Of a stretch of 64,000 bases of DNA, positions 30,212 through 39,086 are shown in pieces. The notes beneath the pieces are model-generated. The model was not told the DNA's origin and did not search any database. It saw nothing but the letters and a program-made list of their open reading frames with translations. The stretch's first letter is position 1, and every line of letters begins with the position of its first letter. Location of the stretch: contig JAMCWD010000050.1 of the NCBI GenBank assembly GCA_023475345.1, positions 31,481 through 95,480 on the forward strand. The letters run 5' to 3'. Made by a program: the position numbers and the translations under genes. The DNA is from Chloroflexota bacterium. GTDB taxonomy: Bacteria; Vulcanimicrobiota; JAMCWD01.

Positions 30212-31125
30212 GTTTCGGAAGACAGGTCAAGCAGGAATTATACAGGCTCAGCCCTGAAAGGGACTGCTGTGCCGGCACCCAGTTATGGGCGATGATTTCC
30301 TGCAGGCTGGAAAAATCCGGGCCCGGCCCGATACATATTAAAGCCGGGAGCCTTCCCGAGGCCCGGCTCATATTAAAGCTCATCAGGAGATTGGGAGTTA
30401 CCGCGGTAAAATGGGCTGTTTCCGATGAAAAAAGGCTTGTCCGCCACCAGGTGGTAATGATGGAATTCGAGCCTGAAGGCGAATTGAAAAAACTTTTATC
30501 CTCCGGCATCCTGGAAAACTGTAAGTGGACAGGCGGGCTGATTTCAAGGAACTGTTGTAAAAGGAGCTTTTTAAGAGGGTTATATCTTGCTTCCGGCTCC
30601 ATTTCCACGGGAAAAGGGGGCTATCACCTGGAATTTACATTCAAAGATGAAGACCCCGGTACCCGCCTTGCGGAGGTTCTCGAATCTTTAGAGCTTAAAT
30701 CCAGAGTCTCCGGGCGGAGGAGCCATTACCTCGTTTATATGAAAAAGGGGGAAGACATATCCTCGTTCCTCACACAAATAGGCGCATTCAACGCCATGCT
30801 GAAGTTTGAAGAAGAAAGGGCGGTTAAAGAGACCCGCGGGCATGTCAACCGTTTGGTGAACTCGGAATCGGCGAATCTTGAAAAACAGGCAATGGCATCG
30901 GGCCGTCAGGTCCATGCCATAAAATTGATAAAATCTGCAGGATTATGGAAAAAATTGCCGTATCCTCTTCGGGAAATCGGGGAAATGAGAGAAGTGAACC
31001 CTGAATTTTCTCTGGGCGAGTTGGGAGAACAGTTCAACCCGGCAATTAAAAAGGCTACTGTCGGCAGGCGGCTGAAAAGGCTTGAAGACATGGCCGAAAA
31101 TATTTTATTAAGGAGGAAGTCGTAA
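30208..31125 (+). CDS. whiA: WhiA-family DNA-binding regulator
   Basis: The 305-residue protein begins [14 protein letters not shown] and contains [18 protein letters not shown], the hallmark of WhiA, whose N-terminal part resembles LAGLIDADG endonucleases without catalytic residues. A C-terminal helix-turn-helix is seen around [21 protein letters not shown]. WhiA regulates sporulation genes in Streptomyces and affects division and chromosome segregation in Bacillus. The ATG overlaps the gyrA stop (ATGA), and the stop overlaps the gap start, so gyrA-whiA-gap are closely coupled. Confidence 0.92.
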   Translation: MSFGRQVKQELYRLSPERDCCAGTQLWAMISCRLEKSGPGPIHIKAGSLPEARLILKLIRRLGVTAVKWAVSDEKRLVRHQVVMMEFEPEGELKKLLSSGILENCKWTGGLISRNCCKRSFLRGLYLASGSISTGKGGYHLEFTFKDEDPGTRLAEVLESLELKSRVSGRRSHYLVYMKKGEDISSFLTQIGAFNAMLKFEEERAVKETRGHVNRLVNSESANLEKQAMASGRQVHAIKLIKSAGLWKKLPYPLREIGEMREVNPEFSLGELGEQFNPAIKKATVGRRLKRLEDMAENILLRRKS

Positions 31126-32144
31126 TGAAGGTAGCCATTAACGGTTTTGGAAGAGTGGGGAAACAGGTACTAAAGATTCTCATGGAGAGGCATCCTGAAA
31201 TTGAAATTGTAGCAATAAACGATATCACGGATGTTGAAACAAACGTACACCTGTTCAAGTACGATTCGAATTACGGGATATTCAAGGGTACCATCGAAGC
31301 CGGAGCAAACGAGATGATAATAAACGGCAGGCACATAAAGGTGTTCGCCGAGCGAGATCCTCTCAATCTCCCCTGGAAAGCGCTCGGTATCGATTACGTG
31401 GTAGAAGCTTCGGGTATTTTTACAGACCGGGAAGGGGCATCGAAACATATCCAGGCCGGGGCGAAACGGGTTGTCATAACCGCTCCCGCAAAGAAAAAAG
31501 GCGCCGACATCACCATAGTCCTGGGCGTCAACGAAGACAAATACGATCCTGAAAAAGATTTCATTATTTCAAATGCGTCCTGTACGACCAACTGCCTTGC
31601 GCCGGTAGTCAAAGTGGTACACGATACTTTTATCATGAAATCGGGCCTTGTAACGACTATTCACTCATACACCAACGACCAGCGGATCCTCGACCTGCCC
31701 CATAAAGATCTGAGGCGGGCAAGGGCTGCGGCCATGAATATAATCCCGACCACCACCGGCGCTGCAAAAGCCACCGCCGAGGTTATCCCCGATCTGAAAG
31801 GCAAAATAGACGGTCTTGCAATCCGCGTACCCACGCCTACCGTTTCCCTCGTTGACCTCGTGGCCGATGTCGAGAAAGATGTAGATTTCGATTCGCTTAT
31901 CAAAGCCTTTAAAGATGCCGCTGCAGGTTCCATGAAGGGGATCCTTGAGGTTACCGACGAACTGCTGGTTTCGATGGACTTTAAAGGAAATGAAGCGTCA
32001 TCGATAGTGGACGCGACGGCATGCATGGTCCAGGGCAAGATGATCAAAGTGCTTTCATGGTACGATAACGAATGGGGATATTCAACCAGGGTGGCCGACC
32101 TAGTCAGCTACATGGCAAAAAAAGAAAGTCTCAGCAAGGTGTAG
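31125..32144 (+). CDS. gap: Glyceraldehyde-3-phosphate dehydrogenase, type I
   Basis: The 339-residue enzyme oxidises and phosphorylates glyceraldehyde-3-phosphate. The Rossmann motif NGFGRVGKQ and the acidic residue in NDITD indicate NAD binding. The catalytic cysteine is C153 in [12 protein letters not shown], followed by the histidine in [14 protein letters not shown] lies 8 bases ahead of the ATG, inside the end of whiA. pgk and tpiA follow in order, forming a glycolytic operon. Confidence 0.97.
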   Translation: MKVAINGFGRVGKQVLKILMERHPEIEIVAINDITDVETNVHLFKYDSNYGIFKGTIEAGANEMIINGRHIKVFAERDPLNLPWKALGIDYVVEASGIFTDREGASKHIQAGAKRVVITAPAKKKGADITIVLGVNEDKYDPEKDFIISNASCTTNCLAPVVKVVHDTFIMKSGLVTTIHSYTNDQRILDLPHKDLRRARAAAMNIIPTTTGAAKATAEVIPDLKGKIDGLAIRVPTPTVSLVDLVADVEKDVDFDSLIKAFKDAAAGSMKGILEVTDELLVSMDFKGNEASSIVDATACMVQGKMIKVLSWYDNEWGYSTRVADLVSYMAKKESLSKV

Positions 32145-32173
32145 ATACAAATCTTCTTTATAAGAGGTGAAGT

Positions 32174-33370
32174 ATGAATAAGGCGGATGTCAGGGATATT
32201 GACGTCAAAGGCAAGCGGGCGCTTGTCCGTGTCGATTTCAATGTACCCTTGAAAGACGGGGAGATAACCGACGATACCCGCATAAAAGCCGCTGTCCCGA
32301 CAATCCGGTACCTGCTTGACCACGGCGCGGCGGTTATATTGATGAGCCACCTGGGACGCCCTGACGGCAAGGTTGTTTCCGAGCTCCGCATGGCCCCCAT
32401 CGGCAAAAGGCTGGCGGAGATCCTCGGCCGCCCGGTAACAACACTGACCGATTGTATCGGCCCCGAAGTCAAAAAAGCAGTGGAGGCTATGAAACCGGGG
32501 GATATAATCCTCCTGGAAAACCTCCGCTTCCATCCCGAGGAGGAGGCGAAATCCGACGACGGTTTCACGGAGGAGCTTGCATCCCTGGGCCAGGTTTATG
32601 TAAACGATGCTTTCGGGACCGCCCACCGGGCCCATGCCAGTACAACAAGGGTGGCATACCATCTTCCTGCTGTGGCAGGGTTCCTTATGGAAAAAGAGAT
32701 TGAATTCCTGGGGAAGCTCCTGTACGACCCGGAGCACCCGTTCCTTGCGGTCCTGGGAGGGAAGAAGGTCAGCGATAAAATAGGCGTTTTCAAAAATATG
32801 GCCAACCTTGTGAACGGCTTCCTGGTCGGAGGCGGCATGGCATTTACTTTCCTGAAGGTTCAGGGGAAGGAGATCGGGAAATCCATCCTTGATAAAAACC
32901 CGGAACAGGCAAAAGAGATCATGGATCTATGCGCCGAAAAAGGAGTCGATTTCGTGCTCCCGGTCGATATCCGCGTATCTTCAGGTATAGAGGCCGGGAC
33001 GCCGTCGAAGATCGTCGCTGTCGATAATATTCCGCCCGACATGATGGGGGTCGATATCGGCCCGGAGACGGAGAAACTTTTCGCTTCTAAAATAAAGGAT
33101 GCGAAAACGATATTCTGGAACGGCCCTATGGGGGTTTTCGAGAATCCCGACTTTGCTCACGGCACATACGCCGTAGGGCGCACCATAGCCGATTCCGAAG
33201 CGCTTTCATGCGTGGGCGGCGGGGATTCCGTCGCCGCAGTAAACGAAATGGGGCTTGAGGACAAATTCGATCACATCTCGACAGGCGGGGGCGCCAGCCT
33301 GGAATTCCTTGAAGGGGTTGAATTGCCGGGCGTTGCCGCACTTATGGACAAGGAAAAAGCAAGAACTTGA
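32174..33370 (+). CDS. pgk: Phosphoglycerate kinase
   Basis: The 398-residue monomeric kinase transfers phosphate between 1,3-bisphosphoglycerate and ADP. The N-terminal substrate site shows [13 protein letters not shown] and LMSHLGRP. The hinge and nucleotide domain show [22 protein letters not shown] and [11 protein letters not shown]; the C-terminus has [13 protein letters not shown]. Length is standard. It lies 29 bases downstream of gap, with AGAGGTGA before the start. Confidence 0.97.
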   Translation: MNKADVRDIDVKGKRALVRVDFNVPLKDGEITDDTRIKAAVPTIRYLLDHGAAVILMSHLGRPDGKVVSELRMAPIGKRLAEILGRPVTTLTDCIGPEVKKAVEAMKPGDIILLENLRFHPEEEAKSDDGFTEELASLGQVYVNDAFGTAHRAHASTTRVAYHLPAVAGFLMEKEIEFLGKLLYDPEHPFLAVLGGKKVSDKIGVFKNMANLVNGFLVGGGMAFTFLKVQGKEIGKSILDKNPEQAKEIMDLCAEKGVDFVLPVDIRVSSGIEAGTPSKIVAVDNIPPDMMGVDIGPETEKLFASKIKDAKTIFWNGPMGVFENPDFAHGTYAVGRTIADSEALSCVGGGDSVAAVNEMGLEDKFDHISTGGGASLEFLEGVELPGVAALMDKEKART

Positions 33371-33398
33371 AGCACTCGATACCGAAACGGAGGCAGCG

Positions 33399-34181
33399 AT
33401 GAGGATACCCCTGATTGCCGGCAACTGGAAGATGCACATGATGGTGCGAGAATCCGTCAATTTCGCAAAAGATCTGTGGGAATTGATCAAGGATACGAAG
33501 GACAGGGAAGTGCTGGTATGCCCGCCTTTCACTTCGCTTTACGCTGTCCGCCAGGCTATTGAAGGCACCACTATCAAGCTCGGCGCCCAGAACCTCAACT
33601 GGGAGGACGCCGGGGCGTTCACGGGAGCAATTGCTCCCCCCATGCTGGTTGATGTCGGCTGTGAATATGTTATAATAGGGCATTCGGAACGCAGGAAGAT
33701 CTGGGGAAATTCGAACGAGGACGTGAACAAGAAAGCTCATGCGGCTATCAGGTCGGGTCTGAAACCGATAATGTGTGTCGGAGAAACCCTGGAAGAGAAA
33801 GAAGCCGATCTCACCCGCCAGGTCGTCGGGACACAGGTGGAAGTCGGCCTGAAAGACCTGACTGCAAGTGAGTTAAAGGATCTCGTTATCGCTTATGAGC
33901 CTGTCTGGGCGATAGGCACCGGCAAAAACGACGACCCCGCACAGGCGAACAAAACGATATCTTTCATAAGGGATGTGCTGGGTTCGCGTTTCGGGCACAA
34001 TTTCTCCCAGAAAATCCGGATCCTTTATGGCGGCAGCGTAAAGCCTGATAACGTAGATGGTTTTATGAATATGTCCGATATAGACGGCACCCTGGTAGGA
34101 GGAGCCAGCCTTAAGGTCGAAAGCTTCGCCAGGATCGTCAAGTTTAAATACGAGGAGGCAAATCAGGATGTTCATCGATAA
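33399..34181 (+). CDS. tpiA: Triosephosphate isomerase
   Basis: The 260-residue TIM barrel starts [14 protein letters not shown] with the catalytic lysine in NWKM. It has the catalytic histidine in IIGHSERR, the glutamate in [11 protein letters not shown] and the phosphate loop YGGSVKPDN. The ATG at 33399 has GGAGG 5 bases upstream; the frame stays open further 5' into pgk, but that part is antisense to sense. It overlaps secG by 14 bases. Confidence 0.97.
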   Translation: MRIPLIAGNWKMHMMVRESVNFAKDLWELIKDTKDREVLVCPPFTSLYAVRQAIEGTTIKLGAQNLNWEDAGAFTGAIAPPMLVDVGCEYVIIGHSERRKIWGNSNEDVNKKAHAAIRSGLKPIMCVGETLEEKEADLTRQVVGTQVEVGLKDLTASELKDLVIAYEPVWAIGTGKNDDPAQANKTISFIRDVLGSRFGHNFSQKIRILYGGSVKPDNVDGFMNMSDIDGTLVGGASLKVESFARIVKFKYEEANQDVHR

Positions 34182-34554
34182 GATACTTTATTTCCTTGCG
34201 AACGGAGGAACACCGTCGGCTCCGATGCCGCCCGTGGCACCTGTCGTGCCCGGCGCATCGCCCGCAATACCCCCGGAAGCGGTCCATGCGGCGGCGGCCT
34301 CCGGAGGGGCAGGCGGAGTGCTCTCGATCCTTCTGGCGATCCTGTATATCCTGGTCTGTATTTCACTCATCATACTCGTGCTTGTACAGACAACCAAAAA
34401 TGAAGGCCTGTCCGGTATAATCGGCGGCGCTTCCCAGAGCGTGTTCCGCGGTAAAAAAAGCTTCGAAGAAAAATTCAACACGTACACCATGTACATCGCA
34501 TGGAGCTTTCTCATCCTTTCAATATTCGTTTCCTTCCTGGTCTTCAGAAGGTAA
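34168..34554 (+). CDS. secG: Preprotein translocase subunit SecG
   Basis: The 128-residue membrane protein carries the SecG signature: a first membrane helix (LLAILYILVCISLIILVLVQ), the loop TTKNEGLSGIIGGASQSVF, and a second helix (YIAWSFLILSIFVSFLVF). SecG assists SecYEG-dependent export. The N-terminus is longer than usual, with a Pro/Ala-rich stretch of about 50 residues. The gene overlaps tpiA by 14 bases, the common tpiA-secG order. Confidence 0.88.
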   Translation: MFIDKILYFLANGGTPSAPMPPVAPVVPGASPAIPPEAVHAAAASGGAGGVLSILLAILYILVCISLIILVLVQTTKNEGLSGIIGGASQSVFRGKKSFEEKFNTYTMYIAWSFLILSIFVSFLVFRR

Positions 34555-34857
34555 CAAATATCTACCTTCAGCCGAGCCGGTTATTCCCGCCCCTTGTAAC
34601 CAATAAAGCCGGGAATAACCCCCGGCCGTAATATATCTGAAAAGGTAAGTCGGGCGCCGCCTTCCCGCATGCCGGGTATTTTTTTAACCGGCAATAATTC
34701 ATTACCGGCATAAGCGCTTATTAATACCAAAGGCGGCAAAACAAAACCGGCAGGCCCGGCAGGATGAAATTTTTCAATGTTTACAGGGTTACGGATAATT
34801 TTGAAGAATTCCCTTATATATGGAAGACCGGAAGAATTTAACTGACGGAGGCAGGAG
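34555..34857. other. Gene-free gap with inverted repeats
   Basis: These 303 bases hold no visible gene. Arms GGTTATTCCCG (34579-34589) and CGGGAATAACC (34610-34620) form an 11-bp hairpin with a 20-base loop but no T-run. Several short GCCGG/CCGGC repeats follow. The gap must contain the promoter of the next gene; I see no clear -35/-10 pair. Confidence 0.5.
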
Positions 34858-36714
34858 ATGAAAAAGTATTTAGTCGGGACAATTTTAATCCTTGTCGTTC
34901 TGGCGATGATTGCCCCTGCAGCGGCACAGGTACAGATACCCGGGGCTATATTTCAGGATGACAAAATCGGGCTTGAGATAACGCCTGACGGCAAGATGGT
35001 CAACATAGAAGACGAGACCGTCAAGGTACTGACCCCGGACGGGGCAAAAATGTACCAGGAAATCGTCAGGAGTTGGTGGGCCGATTCTCAGACGCTGACG
35101 ATAGAAAGCGCCGAAGTTATTGCAGGCGACGGCTCTTCTATAACATTGAAGCCCGAATGGATAAAGGAAATCCAGCCTGAAGACCTTCAAAACACCCCGT
35201 ACAAGGATTTCCGTCTCACCGTCCTGACATTCCCGACGCTGGCCCCCCCCTGCACCGTCAAGTACCGCATAGTTATCAGGAACAAGGAGCCTATGGCCGG
35301 CAAGGCTTTCTGGTCGGGGTCATACACCCAGGATTTTTCTCCTATCGGCCATACCGAATTCGAAGTTAAAATACCTGCCGGGACGAATATGAATTACAAA
35401 TATGTGGGAGAGCCGCAGGTTGAGCCTGAAAAGACTCTCGTTGGCGGTGTCGATAGTTACGTATGGGAGAGCACCGAGAGGCCGGCGCTGGAACGGGAGC
35501 CGTTCATGCCAGCCCTTGTAGATGTCGCCACCAAGATCATGGTCGGAAGCTTCAACTCGTGGCAGGAGTTTGCCAAGTGGGGAGCCAACGTCGTGAACAA
35601 GCGGGCTGAGCCCGATTCATCTCTCCGCAGCAAGCTGCGCCGGGTAACATGGGGCAAAAATGAAAAAACCGAAAAGCTCAAGGCTATATACAACTATGTA
35701 ATTTCCATCCCTTCATTAAATGAAGACCCGGGATTAAGATGGAACACCAGTGAACCCATTTCCAGAATAGCCGATACCGATAAGATAGCGCCTTCGGACC
35801 GCGCGCTCCTGCTTGCAGGGCTTATAAGGGCGGCAGGCTACAAGGCAACCGTAGTGCTTGCAGCGAGCAGGGATTTCGGCAAAATCATAAAGGATTTCCC
35901 TACCCCGCAGACTTTCGATTCGCTGCTGGTTTATATGCCGGAAGAAGACAAATTCCTCGACCCCAATGACCCGTACACCGCATTCGGCGAGATTTCGCAG
36001 GGGCTTCTGGGGGTAGATGCCCTGCTGCTTGACCCGCTTGCTTCGGCCCCGATAAAGCTCCCCTTGATTTCCGCACATGATAACCGGGAAGAGATGCAGG
36101 CGGAAATCGTTGTGAACGGCGACGGTGATGTGGAAGAGGCCATCGGTCTTCTTGAAACGGGCATTAACCGCCAGGTATGGGCAAGCATACTGGGCAAGGC
36201 AAAGGGAAGCGAGCTTGACCGCCTTTTCCAGTTCCTTGTCCGCCAGGTCGATATGGAAGCCAGGCTGATCGATTTTAAAATTGGTGAAAACAGCGACAGT
36301 AAAGTGAAAATAGACCTGAATTTCAAAATACCCGGTTATGCCAGAAAATCCGGCAAATACCTCATTCTGCCACAGCCTGTAATACAGACTCTCCAGTTCA
36401 ACAGCATCCTGAAACAGCAGGGAACCCGGTTGTATCCCGTCCTCCTGGGGAATCCTTCGATGGAGGAAAAGAGAATACATGTCGTAGTCCCCGATAAATA
36501 TACGGTGTTCTCCACGCCGGAGGACCTCACGGTGGAAAACGATGTAGGGTCGGTACAGGTGCTTACTAAAACTGAAGGCAACTCGATCCAGACGGTCGTC
36601 AGGATGATACTGAAAATGGAAGAGGTGCCGCCTGAAAAATTCCAGATGATAACGGACCTTGTAAATGCCATCAACGAGATAGAAAACGAAGTTTACCTCC
36701 TGGAGGAAAAATAG
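34858..36714 (+). CDS. Exported DUF3857/transglutaminase-like protein, apparently without catalytic residues
   Basis: The 618-residue protein has a signal peptide (MKKYLVGTILILVVLAMIAPAAAQ), a DUF3857-type N-terminal domain (about 30-260, with VKVLTPDGAKMYQEI and FPTLAPPCTVKYR) and a transglutaminase-like core (about 265-390, KTEKLKAIYNYVIS). Where active members have Cys in the G-D-C-x-D helix, this one reads IAPSDRALLLAGLIRAAGY. The His of the usual F-N-H motif is FDSLL; only the Asp region FLDPNDP is kept. It is therefore probably a binding or structural protein. ATG follows GGAGG. ispE starts 4 bases downstream. Confidence 0.8.
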   Translation: MKKYLVGTILILVVLAMIAPAAAQVQIPGAIFQDDKIGLEITPDGKMVNIEDETVKVLTPDGAKMYQEIVRSWWADSQTLTIESAEVIAGDGSSITLKPEWIKEIQPEDLQNTPYKDFRLTVLTFPTLAPPCTVKYRIVIRNKEPMAGKAFWSGSYTQDFSPIGHTEFEVKIPAGTNMNYKYVGEPQVEPEKTLVGGVDSYVWESTERPALEREPFMPALVDVATKIMVGSFNSWQEFAKWGANVVNKRAEPDSSLRSKLRRVTWGKNEKTEKLKAIYNYVISIPSLNEDPGLRWNTSEPISRIADTDKIAPSDRALLLAGLIRAAGYKATVVLAASRDFGKIIKDFPTPQTFDSLLVYMPEEDKFLDPNDPYTAFGEISQGLLGVDALLLDPLASAPIKLPLISAHDNREEMQAEIVVNGDGDVEEAIGLLETGINRQVWASILGKAKGSELDRLFQFLVRQVDMEARLIDFKIGENSDSKVKIDLNFKIPGYARKSGKYLILPQPVIQTLQFNSILKQQGTRLYPVLLGNPSMEEKRIHVVVPDKYTVFSTPEDLTVENDVGSVQVLTKTEGNSIQTVVRMILKMEEVPPEKFQMITDLVNAINEIENEVYLLEEK

Positions 36715-36718
36715 GTTA

Positions 36719-37615
36719 ATGCCCTCAACCCTGACAATAAGCGCCCCGGCGAAGATCAACCTGACCCTGGAGATCCAGAAAAAAGAAAAAGACGGCTTCC
36801 ATTCCCTGGAAAGCATCTTCCTGGCTGTTTCTCTTTATGACCGGCTGGTATTTTCGGCTTCCGATTCAGGTAATATAAAGCTTGCGGGGAATATGAAACC
36901 GCTTCAGGACGACGAGCCAAATATCATCGAAAAAGCCGCCGGGATCCTGAAGAAGAGGACGCGTACCCAGAAAGGCGCGAACATAAAATTAACAAAAAAG
37001 ATACCGCTTGGCTCCGGCCTTGGCGGCGGGAGTTCCGATGCGGCGGCGACCTTTGCAGGGCTGATAGAGTTATGGGGGCTTAAGGACGGGGATTTCCTCT
37101 GCCGCCATCTCGGGCCTGTAATAGGGAGCGATGTGCCGTTCTTTTTGAAAGGCGGTTGTGCGCTGGTGAGGGGGCGAGGCGAAAAAGTTACTTCCCTGCC
37201 CGACGTCCCGCGGCTTTACGTGGTTCTCGCCTACCCCCGCATGGTAGTGGCGACATGGTGGGCTTACGACCTGGTAGATCGGAGGAAGGCTGCATCGGGC
37301 GAATCGGTCCATACGGCGGCCATGGCACAAGCCGTTCAAAATAAAGATTATGACGGGATAATAAATAATCTTCATAACGATTTCGAGGCGCCGCTGTTAA
37401 AAGAGATCCCGCTTCTCAAGGATCTGAAAATTCTCATGCTGGAAAGCGGCCTCGACGGGGCGATGCTCAGCGGGAGCGGCTCGACCATTTTCGGCCTTGC
37501 AAAAACAAGGAAGCAGGCCGAATCCGCAGCCTCGAAATTAAAGAAAGCCGATATTGCCGACCTTTACCTCGTAAGCCCGGCAAACGGCATGGTAATCGAA
37601 AGACCGGCTGAATAA
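36719..37615 (+). CDS. ispE: 4-diphosphocytidyl-2-C-methyl-D-erythritol kinase
   Basis: The 298-residue GHMP kinase phosphorylates CDP-methylerythritol in the non-mevalonate isoprenoid pathway. It begins with the substrate motif SAPAKINLTLEI, has the ATP-binding PLGSGLGGGSSDAAA, and ends with the C-terminal motif MLSGSGSTIFGLA. It follows the DUF3857 gene after 4 bases and precedes a nucleotidyltransferase, so they probably share a transcript. Confidence 0.95.
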   Translation: MPSTLTISAPAKINLTLEIQKKEKDGFHSLESIFLAVSLYDRLVFSASDSGNIKLAGNMKPLQDDEPNIIEKAAGILKKRTRTQKGANIKLTKKIPLGSGLGGGSSDAAATFAGLIELWGLKDGDFLCRHLGPVIGSDVPFFLKGGCALVRGRGEKVTSLPDVPRLYVVLAYPRMVVATWWAYDLVDRRKAASGESVHTAAMAQAVQNKDYDGIINNLHNDFEAPLLKEIPLLKDLKILMLESGLDGAMLSGSGSTIFGLAKTRKQAESAASKLKKADIADLYLVSPANGMVIERPAE

Positions 37616-37625
37616 GGAGATTAGT

Positions 37626-38378
37626 ATGGAGGCTTTCATTCTTGCCGGAGGCACGATCCCGGCGGATATGATATATGCGACTGGGGTGGGGAAAAAAGCC
37701 CTGCTGCCCTTATCCGGCAAGCCGCTTCTGGAATACCCTCTTTCTTCTCTTTGCATGGTGCCGGAAATAGAAAGGGTCGGCGTGGTTATAGACGAATCCC
37801 TCATGCCGCCTGAACTGGCAGGCATGGCCGACTGGACCGCCCCTGAAGGCACCAATATAATAAAATCCATTGCTTCGGGCATGTCAAAGGTGGAAAGTGA
37901 AATGCCGGTTCTTATCGCCGCATGCGACCTTCCTCTTTTGTCAAACAAAATGGTTGAAGAATTTATCGAAGCGGCAAGGGCAAGGAACCTGGAAATGGCT
38001 TATTCATACGTTTCGGAAAAAGATTCGGAATCGAAATTCCCTGGGTTTTCGCATACTTACGTGAACTTGAAAGAAGGCAGGTGCTGCGGAGGGGGGCTTT
38101 TCCTGTTTTCAAAAAGCGCCTTCAATAAAATCGGCGACCTTGTTCACCGCCTGATGGAAGCAAGGAAAAGCCCGATGAAAATGGCAGGCATAATAGGGTT
38201 CAAAACTTTGATGAAACTTCTCTTCGGGGGCCTTAATATCGCCGCGCTCGAAAATTGGGCGTCCGATCTTATAGGCGCAAAAGCCGGGGCGATACAAAGC
38301 CCGTATGCAGAGGTGGCGTTCAATATAGATAAGCTTGAACAGTATGAATACGCTAGAAATGTGATGGAAAAATTATGA
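37626..38378 (+). CDS. MobA-like NTP transferase domain protein
   Basis: The 250-residue protein has a nucleotidyltransferase Rossmann-like fold: FILAGG at the start, KKALLPLSGKPLLEYPL for nucleotide/sugar-phosphate binding, and a metal-site AACDLPLL. The central signature GMSKVESEMPVLIAACDLP fits the MobA-like/IspD-like superfamily, but it is not a clear IspD, MobA or GlmU. Its position directly after ispE makes a link to isoprenoid or nucleotide-sugar metabolism possible. AAGGAG lies 6 bases before the ATG. It overlaps the next gene by 4 bases. Confidence 0.82.
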   Translation: MEAFILAGGTIPADMIYATGVGKKALLPLSGKPLLEYPLSSLCMVPEIERVGVVIDESLMPPELAGMADWTAPEGTNIIKSIASGMSKVESEMPVLIAACDLPLLSNKMVEEFIEAARARNLEMAYSYVSEKDSESKFPGFSHTYVNLKEGRCCGGGLFLFSKSAFNKIGDLVHRLMEARKSPMKMAGIIGFKTLMKLLFGGLNIAALENWASDLIGAKAGAIQSPYAEVAFNIDKLEQYEYARNVMEKL

Positions 38379-38746
38379 AGCATATTAAAGAGTCTTCCGG
38401 GGGCATCCTGGCTGCCGGACCTTATTCTTTATCGGTGATACATAACGGGCTGGTTTTTGTTTCAGGCCAGCTTCCCATAAATCCCGGAACAGGAGAAATC
38501 GAGGAAGGCATTGAAGCACAGACCCGTCAATGTTTTAAAAATCTCGAAGATGTCCTGAATACCTCGGGAAGTTCTTTTTCGAAAATTTTAAAGATTACAT
38601 TGTACCTCGCGGATATGAAGGATTTCGGTGAGGTTAACAGAATATACTCCGAGTATTTTTCAGGGAACCCCCCGGCCCGCTCGTGTATCGAGGCGGGGAT
38701 CCCGAAAGGAGCCAGGATTGAGGTCGATGCTGTCGCCTCGACCTGA
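38375..38746 (+). CDS. RidA/YjgF family enamine/imine deaminase
   Basis: The 123-residue protein matches the RidA family, which hydrolyses reactive enamines from PLP enzymes. It has the core FVSGQLPINPGTGEI, the helix NLEDVLNTSGSSFSKILKITLYL and the substrate arginine in PARSCIEAG followed by GARIEVDAVA. Length is standard. ATGA overlap with the preceding gene indicates coupling. An imperfect hairpin with a short T-run follows. Confidence 0.9.
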   Translation: MKHIKESSGGILAAGPYSLSVIHNGLVFVSGQLPINPGTGEIEEGIEAQTRQCFKNLEDVLNTSGSSFSKILKITLYLADMKDFGEVNRIYSEYFSGNPPARSCIEAGIPKGARIEVDAVAST

Positions 38747-38771
38747 GCACCTCCATAAAGTATAAACTGTC

Positions 38772-38809
38772 GGAGGTGGCCGAAAAGCTCGGCGGCCTCC
38801 GCACTTTTC
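38772..38809 (+). terminator. Terminator after the ispE operon
   Basis: GGAGG and GCCG pair with CGGC and CCTCC (38772-38800) around a small internal loop, followed by GCAC and TTTT (38805-38808). The stem is strong but the T-run short. Confidence 0.55.
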
Positions 38810-38833
38810 TATTAAGAAAGGAGCTAATGTAAA

Positions 38834-39001
38834 ATGGCCAGGGAAAAAGGCAAAAAACCGGGAGATCCCAAATGCCGCGGTTGTGGTGGAATAATGGAGG
38901 GAAGAGAAGCCGTGAAAGTCGGCGGCAAGAAATGGCATAAAGAATGTGCGGTAAAGGCCGGTAAAAAAATACCAAAAGAATATACAGGCGAAAAATCCTG
39001 A
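38834..39001 (+). CDS. 55-residue LIM-like zinc-finger protein
   Basis: This small open frame begins MAREKGKKPGDPK and carries C-x2-C-x17-H-x2-C: CRGCGG, then KKWHKEC. That spacing equals the first zinc finger of LIM domains. The flanks are lysine-rich (11 or so lysines), and the protein ends KKIPKEYTGEKS. AAGGAG lies 10 bases before the ATG, and a terminator-like hairpin precedes it, so it is probably transcribed on its own or with the EF-G-like gene. Nucleic-acid or protein binding is possible. The complete motif and ribosome-binding site support a real gene. Confidence 0.72.
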   Translation: MAREKGKKPGDPKCRGCGGIMEGREAVKVGGKKWHKECAVKAGKKIPKEYTGEKS

Positions 39002-39086
39002 TAATACGGCTGCCCGGCCGGGCAAGGGTCGGGATTTGAAAATATTCTATCCGCCAAATTAACAACTCCTGAAGGGATGTGAAACA

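Noticed and set aside
33255..33398. N-terminal extension of tpiA into pgk
   Set aside because: The extra residues are unlike triosephosphate isomerase, and GGAGG sits directly before ATG 33399.
39010..39023. TGCCCGGCCGGGCA palindrome before the EF-G-like gene as a terminator
   Set aside because: No T-run follows on either strand within a useful distance, so it is too weak to call.
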